Below, one piece after another: positions 34,507-41,592 of a stretch of 41,592 bases of DNA (positions are counted from its first letter, which is position 1; the number at the start of each line of letters is the position of its first letter). A program made the position numbers and the translations under genes. The stretch is from an uncultured Bacilli bacterium (GTDB taxonomy: Bacteria > Bacillota_I > Bacilli_A > RF39 > UBA660): contig CAKPLX010000007.1 in NCBI GenBank assembly GCA_934167785.1, positions 1 to 41,592 of the forward strand. The letters run 5' to 3'. The notes beneath the pieces are model-generated. The model was not told the origin of the DNA. It was given only the letters and a program-made list of their open reading frames with translations, and searched no databases.

Positions 34507-37500
34507 TTATTCCTCTTTCATTTTTTCTAATCTTAGACCTACTTCAAATTCATTAATTTTTTCAAAATCCTTGATATCATTTACTCTCTCCATATTCATC
34601 GCAAGTGTCTCATCACAGATAAACTTAATATAATCACTTATTTTCTTACTATATAAATCATTAGAAGAATAATAAATATGAATTCTATCTGCAATATCAA
34701 AGCCCATACTTTTTCTCAAATTTTGAATTTTTGAAATTGTCTCTCTAGCAAGACCTTCATTAATCAAGTCATCAGTTAATTCTAAATCAAGAATAATAAT
34801 TAATTGATCGTTTACACAAACATTAAATCCTTCTTTTGATTCTATTTTTTGATCAATTAAATCCTTAGTTATTTTGTATTCGGTTCCATTAAATTGAACA
34901 GTCAAATTTCCATGAGCTAACTTTTCTAAGTCTTCTTTCGTAATATTCATCAAATAGTTAGAAAAATCTTTCATATCTTTACCAAATACTTTGCCAGCTA
35001 CTCTAAAATTAGGTTTATAAGTAATATTCATATATGAGTTAACATCATTAACATATAATACTTCTTTAACATTCAACTCTTCTTTAATTAGTGATTCAAG
35101 TCCAGAAATATCCTCTTTAAGAGAAGAAGATAACATCACACTTTTAATTGGTTGTCTAACTTTTATCTTAGACTCTTCTCTTATATTTCTTCCCATCGTA
35201 ATTAAATCTCTAACCAAATCCATTTTATATTCTAATTTTTCATTGATTAATTCTTTAGAGCAAACAGGAAAATCGGCTAAATGAACGGATTTTTTCTTTG
35301 TTAATTTTGTGTAAATTTCTTCTGTTAAATAAGGAATAATAGGAGCACATAAACGGCACAATCCTTCCATTACTTCATAAGTTGTCATATAAACACTCCT
35401 CTTACTTGTATTCATATCACTTCCCCAAAAACGATTTCGATTTCTTCTGATATACCAATTCGATAAATCTTCAGAAACAAAATTAGTAATCTCTCTAACG
35501 ACCAAATTTAGATCATACATTTCATAAAATTCTCTTACCTTTTTAATTAGATTATTATATTTACTTAAAAGCCACTTATCAATCTCTTCTCTATCTTCAT
35601 ACTTAACCTTGCATTCATCAATATTAATCTGGTCAATATTCGCATACGTTTGAAAGAATGTATAAGTATTTTTAAATGGATTAAAGAACTTGCTATGAAC
35701 TTCTCTTACTCCAGCCTCAGAAAATTTTAAAGGCGTCCAAACAGGAGATGTATATAACATATACCATCTAATATTATCTGCTCCATACTTCTCCATCATT
35801 TCGATAGGATCAACAATATTTCCAATGGATTTACTCATCTTCTTACCAAATTCATCCAACATCATATCATTAACAACAACATTCTTAAATGAACTTTCTC
35901 CTGAAATAATGGTAGAAATAACAAGTAAAACATAGAACCAACCTCTTGTTTGATCAAGTCCTTCCGCAATGAAGTCTGCTGGAAATTGACTTTTAAATAA
36001 TTCTTTATTCTCAAAAGGATAATGGAATTGTGCATAAGGCATCGAACCAGAATCAAACCAAACATCTAAAACATCAGTAACCCGAGCCATTTCTTTGCCA
36101 CAAGAACATTTTAAATGAATTTGATCAACATAAGGACGATGTAATTCCATCTCTCTTACATTAACATCCTCAACCACATTTTCTTGTAACTCATCTAGAG
36201 AACCAATAACCTTTCTTTTACCACAAGAACATTCCCAAACTGGAAGTGGGCAACCCCAATAACGATTTCTAGAAATTCCCCAATCAACTATATTCTCAAG
36301 CCAATTTCCAAAACGTTTTTCTCCAACATAAGCAGGATACCAATGAATTTTTTGATTTGCCTCAATAATTTTATCTTTATACTCAGTAGTTTTAATATAC
36401 CAAGCAGATTTAGGATAACTAATTAAAGGACTCTTACAACGCCAACAATGTGGATAATCATGTTCAATTTTAATTTTCTTAAATAACTTATCATTTGCTT
36501 TTAACCATTTAATAATATCAATCTCAAGTTCAGGATCCGTAACAAGACGACCCTCCCATGGACCAGTTGTATATCTTCCATCAAGACCAACTGGATTGAC
36601 AAAACCAATTCCATTTTGAGAACAAACGCGGTTATCATCAGCACCAAATGCAGGAGCAATATGAACAATACCCGTACCATCACTATCCGTTACATAATGA
36701 TCCGCAATAACTTCATGACATTTTCCTTCAACATGAACAAAAGGCATTAATTGTTCATATTTTATCCCAACCAAGTCATTCCCTTTAAAAGTATCAATTA
36801 CCTCATAATCTTCTCCAAGAACACGAGTAGCAAGACTTTCTGCTACAATAAATTGATATCCCTTAGAACTAGCTTTAATATAAGTCATATCGGGATTAAC
36901 ACAAATCGCAACATTTGCCATTAAGGTCCAAGGTGTTGTTGTCCAAGCTAAGAAATACTCATCAGCATCTACTCGCTTTAAAGGAACAATAACCGTATTA
37001 ACGCTAGTTTTAGTATACCCTTGTGATACTTCAAATTGAGATAATTCTGTACCACATCTAGGACAATACCATAATACCTTATTTCCATGATATAAAAGCC
37101 CCTTCTCGTCCATTTGTTTAATAATCCACCATTCTGATTCAATATAATCATTAGAACAAGTAATATAAGGATTTTTACAATCAATAAATTGTCCCATCAT
37201 ATCGGTAATATGATTCACTTCATTAATATTTGTAGCGGTTGCCTTATTACACTCACGACAAAAAGCATCTACGCCAAATTTTTCAATATCCGCTTTACCA
37301 GTAAATCCTAATTTTTTTTCAACATTTACTTCAATCGGAAGCCCGTGCGTATCAAGACCAATCTTTCTTAATACTCTATATCCATTCATTACTTTATACT
37401 TACAAAAAGAATCTTTAATCGTCTTCGCAAAAACATGATGAATACCAGGTTTAGCATTTGCATAAATTGGGCCATCATAAAAAACAAAATCTTTCCCACC

Positions 37501-37605
37501 TTCTCGGTTTTTGATGGTTTCATTTAAAATATCTTCTTTTTTCCAAGTAGCTAATATACTTTTTTCGACTTCCTTAATCTCTCTTTTATCTAAGCTCTCG
37601 TACAT
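34507..37605 (-). CDS. ileS: isoleucyl-tRNA synthetase, type 2 (eukaryote-like) with GXHH signature
   Basis: 1,032 residues from ATG 37603-37605 (AAGGATG about 9 nt upstream). An ATG three codons earlier (37614) overlaps the ribosome site. The length and motifs are those of IleRS type 2: DTHGLPIEVNVEKKLGFTGK, CPRCGTELSQFEV and HCWRCKSPLISYPKSAWYI. KKMSKSIGN (KMSKS at 589-593) is normal. The HXGH signature is replaced by GIHH (residues 54-57: YANAKPGIHHVF). A CP1 editing domain (about 190-400), tRNA-binding helical domain and C-terminal extension are present. Natural GXHH IleRS2 forms are known for very strong mupirocin resistance. A T-box leader precedes it. Confidence 0.97.
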   Translation of the reverse strand: MYESLDKREIKEVEKSILATWKKEDILNETIKNREGGKDFVFYDGPIYANAKPGIHHVFAKTIKDSFCKYKVMNGYRVLRKIGLDTHGLPIEVNVEKKLGFTGKADIEKFGVDAFCRECNKATATNINEVNHITDMMGQFIDCKNPYITCSNDYIESEWWIIKQMDEKGLLYHGNKVLWYCPRCGTELSQFEVSQGYTKTSVNTVIVPLKRVDADEYFLAWTTTPWTLMANVAICVNPDMTYIKASSKGYQFIVAESLATRVLGEDYEVIDTFKGNDLVGIKYEQLMPFVHVEGKCHEVIADHYVTDSDGTGIVHIAPAFGADDNRVCSQNGIGFVNPVGLDGRYTTGPWEGRLVTDPELEIDIIKWLKANDKLFKKIKIEHDYPHCWRCKSPLISYPKSAWYIKTTEYKDKIIEANQKIHWYPAYVGEKRFGNWLENIVDWGISRNRYWGCPLPVWECSCGKRKVIGSLDELQENVVEDVNVREMELHRPYVDQIHLKCSCGKEMARVTDVLDVWFDSGSMPYAQFHYPFENKELFKSQFPADFIAEGLDQTRGWFYVLLVISTIISGESSFKNVVVNDMMLDEFGKKMSKSIGNIVDPIEMMEKYGADNIRWYMLYTSPVWTPLKFSEAGVREVHSKFFNPFKNTYTFFQTYANIDQINIDECKVKYEDREEIDKWLLSKYNNLIKKVREFYEMYDLNLVVREITNFVSEDLSNWYIRRNRNRFWGSDMNTSKRSVYMTTYEVMEGLCRLCAPIIPYLTEEIYTKLTKKKSVHLADFPVCSKELINEKLEYKMDLVRDLITMGRNIREESKIKVRQPIKSVMLSSSLKEDISGLESLIKEELNVKEVLYVNDVNSYMNITYKPNFRVAGKVFGKDMKDFSNYLMNITKEDLEKLAHGNLTVQFNGTEYKITKDLIDQKIESKEGFNVCVNDQLIIILDLELTDDLINEGLARETISKIQNLRKSMGFDIADRIHIYYSSNDLYSKKISDYIKFICDETLAMNMERVNDIKDFEKINEFEVGLRLEKMKEE

Positions 37606-37610
37606 TTCAA

Positions 37611-37862
37611 TCATCCTTCTTTCCAAAATAAAAACACAAAAACTTCTAAATTTAAGGACGAGATAACACGCGGTACCACCTTAATTCACAAAATCTTTGT
37701 GCACTTCATTCACATAACGGGTTTTAACCCGGACACTTTCTACTTAATTCAAAAGTTCACATTCCAGAGTGATTCTTATTTAATATTTATTATCTATCTC
37801 TCACCAATAATAGACTCTCTTAAAAAAACATCTTAAATAACGGCTCCTTCACTTGCTTTAAC
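37611..37862 (-). ncRNA. T-box riboswitch leader of ileS
   Basis: On the minus strand the conserved T-box AAGGTGGTACCGCG (37682-37669) is intact. Upstream, TTATTTAA pairs with TTAAATAA and GTGA with TCAC to form the base of stem I, whose top holds AGAGAG and GGTGAGAG-type bulges. An ATC triplet (37773-37771) lies in the specifier-loop region, fitting isoleucine. No clear terminator stem with a U run follows. Instead UCGUCCUU (37661-37654) can pair with the ribosome site AAGGAUGA (37618-37611), so control may be at translation. Confidence 0.88.
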
Positions 37863-37873
37863 AAATTAAACTA

Positions 37874-37902
37874 ATTATAAAAAAAATAGAAATAAAAGTC
37901 AA
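37874..37902 (-). promoter_or_regulatory. ileS promoter
   Basis: Minus strand: TTGACT (37902-37897), 17-bp spacer, TATAAT (37879-37874). Transcription would start just before the T-box stem I. Confidence 0.85.
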
Positions 37903-37968
37903 TAGAAGGATTTTACTTTTCTAAATAATTGGTATTTTAAAAGATAAACAAAAAATACTTAAACTTTT

Positions 37969-37997
37969 TTAACCTCTAAAAATAAGGCAAATAATAT
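37969..37997 (+). promoter_or_regulatory. possible promoter of the 77-aa gene
   Basis: TTAACC (37969-37974), 17-bp spacer, TAATAT (37992-37997), about 30 nt before the ATG. It is weak but well spaced. The rest of 37903-37968 shows nothing further. Confidence 0.4.
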
Positions 37998-38027
37998 ACA
38001 AATATCCCTTTCAGAAAGGAGAGGAAA

Positions 38028-38261
38028 ATGATAAATACTCGAGTAGAAGAAAAATTTAATTCACTTAAAGTAAGAAATATTTTCTATTTAAATAAGATAA
38101 CAGTTGATACCACTGATGTTGAGGTAAACTACAAAGATTTTTCTAAAATATACTTCTGCCAATTAAACTTTTCAATATTATCATTAAATTCAGATAACTC
38201 TTTCAATACAAGAATAGCTACACAAGAAATAAAAAAGGTAATACCTAATTCTTTTCCATAG
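38028..38261 (+). CDS. small orphan protein with very strong ribosome site
   Basis: 77 residues, no TM or signal. It opens MINTRVEEKFNSLKVRNI and contains TVDTTDVEVNYKDF and a Ser/Asn-rich middle. No family is recognised. AAGGAG lies 6 nt from the ATG, the best site in the window, which supports translation. It is divergent from ileS, with its own weak promoter. It could be a short regulatory or toxin-like gene, but nothing in it shows that. Confidence 0.6.
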   Translation: MINTRVEEKFNSLKVRNIFYLNKITVDTTDVEVNYKDFSKIYFCQLNFSILSLNSDNSFNTRIATQEIKKVIPNSFP

Positions 38262-38316
38262 CAAGTACTTTATCCTCAAACTTTTTTCTCCTCAGTATTC
38301 ACTTTTCTTAGTATTT

Positions 38317-38910
38317 TTAAGATATATTTTCTAATATTTCACCAACAAAAATAGTAATATACCCAACAATAAAGCAAAAATAATACTGCCTTACATAATC
38401 TAGATAAAATTCATTCCCATTATTGATATAACCATCATGAAAAATATTATGTAAAAAGTTTTGATCTAAATAAAAACGAGAAAAAATAAATAGAACAAAC
38501 AGACTAAAAAGAATAACCAAGTTATCATACCAACTATCTTTTTTCTTAATAATCATTGAAAAAACAAAATAACTAAAAATAACCATTACATATAACAAAG
38601 ATAACCAATCATAATCAAAATCTCCCACTAAAATAGTTTCTTTAATAATTTTAAAAATAATAAGGAAAAAAATAACAATATGATAAATCATAAAAGCAAT
38701 ATTTACTTTTTTACTTTTCTTTAAGAGAAAAATAATTTGCCCTCCTACTGTAAATGGCAACAATAAAGTAAAAATAGTAAAAATATCTTGCAATATGACT
38801 CCATTGATTCCTATTTTAATCAAGTTCAAATCAGTCACATAAAAGAAAAAGAAAGAAACAAAAACCACAAGAAATAAAAGAATATTTTTAAAAAACACCT
38901 TACCATTCAT
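38317..38910 (-). CDS. six-TM membrane protein paired with the XRE regulator
   Basis: 197 residues with about six hydrophobic segments (about 8-27, 33-58, 70-92, 105-120, 128-148, 172-195) and few loops. No family is recognised. The ATG overlaps the regulator stop by 4 nt (ATGA) with GGTGAGA upstream, so the two are coupled. Such pairs (a membrane-linked XRE protein and a polytopic partner) are common in low-GC bacteria and may sense the membrane state, as inference. Confidence 0.7.
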   Translation of the reverse strand: MNGKVFFKNILLFLVVFVSFFFFYVTDLNLIKIGINGVILQDIFTIFTLLLPFTVGGQIIFLLKKSKKVNIAFMIYHIVIFFLIIFKIIKETILVGDFDYDWLSLLYVMVIFSYFVFSMIIKKKDSWYDNLVILFSLFVLFIFSRFYLDQNFLHNIFHDGYINNGNEFYLDYVRQYYFCFIVGYITIFVGEILENIS

Positions 38911-39842
38911 TTAATCTCACCTACCTTAATCACATCATTTAGTATTTTATTATAAATTTTATATTGATAATGAATAATTGTTAATGGATTAGGAAGATAA
39001 CCTTTATAAGGAAGCCTAAATTGATAAGAATAAGGTTGCTCTAAATAAGTAAACACTTCAAAATAACTTTTCCTTAAATCAGATAAATTTTCATTAATAT
39101 AAATTAGATTATCCCCTAAAGTATTATCTTTTTTTAGTAAAATTTTATATATTTCCTTTTCATCTACATTACCATCCGTAAGGAATTTATAATCACTATA
39201 GAACTGAATAAATTTTTTAAATGTATATTTTTTATGATTCAAATAATAATCTACTTCCCCCTTTTCTAACATATTCTTCATTAAATCAACATTTATTTTT
39301 AAAGTATTGTACTCCTCATCACTAAAAGTTCCCTGGTTAGAATAAAATTTATTCATTTTAAAGTTAACCTCTCTAATTAAAAAAGATAAATCTCTAATAT
39401 ATTTTTGATAATCATTATCAGTTGGATAATGAAATTTATTCTGAGATACATCTACCACCCTTATTTCCATAAAAATACTTTTTAGGTTAGTAAAAAAGAA
39501 AAAAAGACAAAGACTTGCAATAAGAAAAGAAGCAAAATAACGAAATATTTTTTGAAATAAAATAATTATGCTTGATCTAGAATATTTCATCATTGCAATA
39601 AAATCAGTAAAATTAGAATCTTTTTTATTTTCTAATCTTTTTCCTTGAATTAACTCCAAAACATTAACCCCCAAAATATTTGCCAGATCTTCTAAAATCA
39701 TAATATCAGGTAAACTTAAACCACGTTCCCATTTACTAACCGCTTTATCTGTAAGACCAAGTTTCTCTGCTAAATCTTTTTGGGTCATTTTTAGATTTAA
39801 ACGACATTCACGAATAAAACTTCCTATTTTTAAATTATTCAT
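38907..39842 (-). CDS. XRE-family transcriptional regulator with C-terminal membrane anchor
   Basis: 311 residues. The N-terminal HTH_3 domain (about 5-65) is textbook: IGSFIRECRLNLKMTQKDLA, EKLGLTDKAVSKWERGLSLP, DIMILEDLANILGVNVLELI. A hydrophobic segment (about 100-120, FASFLIASLCLFFFFTNL) follows a short linker. The remaining about 190 residues are charged and mostly helical, probably outside the membrane. This layout (DNA-binding domain, one TM, sensor) suggests a one-component signal receptor. The ATG has GGAGAGGT upstream. It is the first gene of a two-gene unit with the six-TM protein. Confidence 0.85.
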   Translation of the reverse strand: MNNLKIGSFIRECRLNLKMTQKDLAEKLGLTDKAVSKWERGLSLPDIMILEDLANILGVNVLELIQGKRLENKKDSNFTDFIAMMKYSRSSIIILFQKIFRYFASFLIASLCLFFFFTNLKSIFMEIRVVDVSQNKFHYPTDNDYQKYIRDLSFLIREVNFKMNKFYSNQGTFSDEEYNTLKINVDLMKNMLEKGEVDYYLNHKKYTFKKFIQFYSDYKFLTDGNVDEKEIYKILLKKDNTLGDNLIYINENLSDLRKSYFEVFTYLEQPYSYQFRLPYKGYLPNPLTIIHYQYKIYNKILNDVIKVGEIK

Positions 39843-39970
39843 TTTACCTCTCCTATCTCTAAGTTGAATTTAACATACAATAAAATAAATTTCAATAAAC
39901 CATTGGTAGAATAATCTAAAATTTATAAAAAAAAGCACTCAACACTTATCATTGAGCACTAAATGATTTA

Positions 39971-39995
39971 GGTTCTAAACTTTTTGATGGGAACT
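39971..39995. repeat. candidate IS end (left)
   Basis: GGTTCT then TTTTTGATGGGAACT resembles the sequence at 41522-41545 but in the same rather than opposite orientation. No target duplication was found, so the left boundary is uncertain. Confidence 0.3.
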
Positions 39996-40026
39996 TAATT
40001 CTAGATAATGCCTTGTAATTACTAAG

Positions 40027-40068
40027 AAAAGCAGTAATAATTTATTCAAAATTTTTATTACTGCTTTT
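40027..40068. terminator. 14-bp hairpin downstream of the transposase
   Basis: AAAAGCAGTAATAA (40027-40040) pairs perfectly with TTATTACTGCTTTT (40055-40068) across a 14-nt loop. T/A tracts flank both sides, so it can end transcription either way. It lies inside the presumed IS. Confidence 0.65.
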
Positions 40069-40128
40069 TCGTCGCTGTTGATACCTTAAAATTTATACTT
40101 TTCTATTTTATTAAATTATTAGTTTTTT

Positions 40129-41418
40129 CTAATTTTTCTTTTTTTTATTTTTATTAATTTTTCCACTAATTTTTCCATTAAAAATATACATTAATCTTAA
40201 TCTAAAAAAACTAAAATTTTTATATCCATACGCACTTCGTTTTATCACCTTAATTTTATTATTTAATCCCTCTGTATATCTATTTGTAAATCTTCTATCT
40301 ATGTATGAATTACATATATACTCCAACCAATTACTAATTGTTTTTGACGCCTCAATGAATTCTTCAATTTCACTTTCAATGCACAAATCTATCCAACTTT
40401 CCAATTCTTTTTTTGCTTCTTTTGGTGTTAAATCATATTCAATAATATCTAAAAATAATTCTTTTAATTGATATTCTCTATCCAATTCCTCATTTATGTT
40501 AAGCATTTCATTTAAAATATTAATTGGTAATTTATCAACATATCTGCCATGTTCATATACACATACCAATTAATATCATTGTAATGTTTTCTTAATAAAC
40601 TAACATTTTTCTTATTCTTAAGTAATCTATACTCTTGAGAATTATATCCATAAGTCTTTTGTAATCTTATCTTTATATTGTCTAAAGCGCTCATTATATA
40701 TTCAGTATAATGAAATCTATCAACTACATATTTTGCATTTTTAAACATTATTTTTGTAATTATCAAATATGTCTCATACATATCACTAATTACATACCTA
40801 ACGTTTTCTCTGTTTTCCACTCTATCAAAATAGCCTATTAAATACTCCTTTCTTCTGTTTAGTAAAATATCTAATGTCCTTTTTCTAATTGAATTATTCA
40901 TTATAAATGCATATTTACCTTCTTTAGTATCTGCTTTAAATTCATCTAGTGATATTATATCTGGTAACGTTTTAACATACTTAGGGTAATCGCTCATTGC
41001 TTCAATTAATATGTTTCTAACTTTATCAGACGATACATTATTTATTTCTGCTATATATAGCATGGTCTTAATAAATCCTTTCTTATTTTTATTTCCAAGA
41101 TATTAGTAATGCTTTTGCCTTTTCTGACAATTCCTACATCTTCTGTTATCCTTTTATTGCATCTTCTACATATAAATCTTTTCCTTGTAATACGCAAATA
41201 ACAATCGTATTCAGCAACTTTAACATATTTAGAATTTATAGGCTTTAAATAATCGTGTACACTGCTTGTATATTTATTGCATACAGGACATTTTATTCTC
41301 TGAATTGTGCTTATTGCACTTATTATTTTTGCGTTATTACCCTTTATTTTCTCATTTTCAATAGAGGTAATCTTTATTTTTTTATCATCCAACCCATCAA
41401 ATTTTTTACTTCATTCAT
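40129..41418 (-). pseudogene. ISL3-family transposase, broken by three frameshifts
   Basis: Read across frames, this is one ISL3 transposase of about 425 residues. Start ATG 41416-41418 (AGAGGA upstream) gives MNEVKNLMG, then a shift near 41390 joins LDDKKIKITSIENE. The zinc finger (CPVCNK, then CRRCNKRITEDVG) follows. A second shift near 41055 leads to IAEINNVSSDKVRNIL. The DDE domain has SLDEFKAD (Asp), VVDRFHYTE (Asp) and, after a third shift near 40540, RYTEGLNNKIKVIKRSAYGY (Glu). All catalytic residues survive but no single frame spans them. It is either decayed or hit by sequencing errors; ISL3 elements are not known to need frameshifting. Confidence 0.88.
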
Positions 41419-41492
41419 TTTATCCTCTTTCTACAAAAATAAAAAAACAGAAAAAGAATACACTTTACCATAAAGATGTGCTATACATACTT

Positions 41493-41520
41493 AAAAGTGA
41501 GACAAATTGTCTCACTTTTT
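41493..41520. terminator. hairpin near the transposase start
   Basis: AAAAGTGAGACAA (41493-41505) and TTGTCTCACTTTT (41507-41519) form a nearly perfect stem with a minimal loop, followed by T. It probably shields the IS from outside transcription. Confidence 0.6.
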
Positions 41521-41521
41521 C

Positions 41522-41545
41522 GGTTCTTCGAATTTGAGGGGACCT
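41522..41545. repeat. candidate IS end (right)
   Basis: GGTTCTTCGAATTTGAGGGG followed by ACCT looks like an ISL3-type terminal sequence, beyond the 5' end of the transposase. Its inward reading does not match 39971-39995 as an inverted repeat, so this is tentative. Confidence 0.4.
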
Positions 41546-41547
41546 AG

Positions 41548-41584
41548 AAAAAATTAGTTCAAAATAATTGGACTAATTTTTTTG
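41548..41584. terminator. terminator just outside the presumed IS end
   Basis: AAAAAATTAGT (41548-41558) pairs with ACTAATTTTTT (41572-41582) across a 13-nt loop, with a T tract on the plus strand. It may belong to a neighbouring gene beyond the window. Confidence 0.6.
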
Positions 41585-41592
41585 AGATAAAA

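Larger units (their letters stand above)
39843..40128. other. gap between the XRE regulator and the IS transposase
   Basis: There is no gene. It holds a hairpin-like GCACTCAA/TTGAGCAC element near 39934-39960 with an A/T run on one side, a possible IS end at 39971-39995, and a strong hairpin at 40027-40068. Confidence 0.5.

Noticed and set aside
34448..34633. Plus-strand frame over the end of ileS
   Set aside because: It lies antisense to the well-supported ileS coding sequence and over its terminator; a shadow frame.
40129..41418. Programmed ribosomal frameshifting in the transposase
   Set aside because: Three separate shifts are needed, no classic slippery heptamer was seen at the junctions, and ISL3 elements normally use one frame.
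41255..41537. Plus-strand frames opposite the transposase start
   Set aside because: They are antisense to the ISL3 zinc-finger region and have no family features.
1..41592. CRISPR arrays, tRNA or rRNA genes
   Set aside because: No regularly spaced repeats, cloverleaf-like sequences or rRNA-like GC-rich islands were seen on reading.

Overview
The window is very AT-rich DNA from a walled, low-GC Bacillota. UGA is a stop codon here (for example at the end of the LemA gene), so this is not a UGA-Trp mycoplasma. Shine-Dalgarno sequences of the AGGAGG/AGGTGA type, a T-box in front of ileS, and LiaF-, LCP-, SpoIIP- and YhgE-type proteins point to Bacilli. The many small lineage-specific proteins and the low GC suggest an uncultured, gut-type Bacilli close to the former Tenericutes (RF39-like). 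That assignment is inference.

Layout. (1) 1-4.7 kb: the start of an ABC permease gene, a two-transmembrane/TPR-like protein, an OmpR/histidine-kinase pair, an acetyltransferase and a decaying small membrane gene. The permease and regulator promoters carry the same 11-bp-period direct repeat, exactly 10 nt from their -10 boxes. (2) 4.9-7.5 kb: a YhgE/Pip-type membrane protein and its TetR repressor, behind a strong promoter with an inverted-repeat operator. (3) 8.2-33.1 kb: a long run almost entirely on the minus strand. It holds a nitroreductase, a LiaF-like protein, a repeat protein, an ABC-F ATPase and a truncated Rel/SpoT with an attenuator-like leader. Next come an LCP ligase, SpoIIP with a small partner, a TVP38 protein, glycan enzymes and a second repeat protein. 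The run ends with a housekeeping operon: LemA - M48-like peptidase - TrmH - RimM - TrmD - orf165 - MurC - beta-rich protein - RsmE - small proteins. (4) 33.2-38 kb: a SpoVB/MurJ-like flippase, then a 1,033-residue isoleucyl-tRNA synthetase of the eukaryote-like type 2 with a swapped GXHH signature, preceded by a T-box leader. (5) 38-41.6 kb: a small orphan gene, a membrane-anchored XRE regulator with its membrane partner, and an ISL3-family transposase broken by three frameshifts.

How it fits together. Many genes concern the cell envelope (MurC, LCP, flippase, glycosyltransferases, LiaF-like, SpoIIP, YhgE) and translation (IleRS, TrmD, RimM, RsmE, TrmH, ABC-F, Rel). The most notable observations are regulatory or active-site variants: the GXHH IleRS, a T-box that may act on translation, a short ORF whose stop lies inside a terminator just before rel, and the shared two-component operator. 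No tRNA, rRNA, CRISPR array or prophage was seen.
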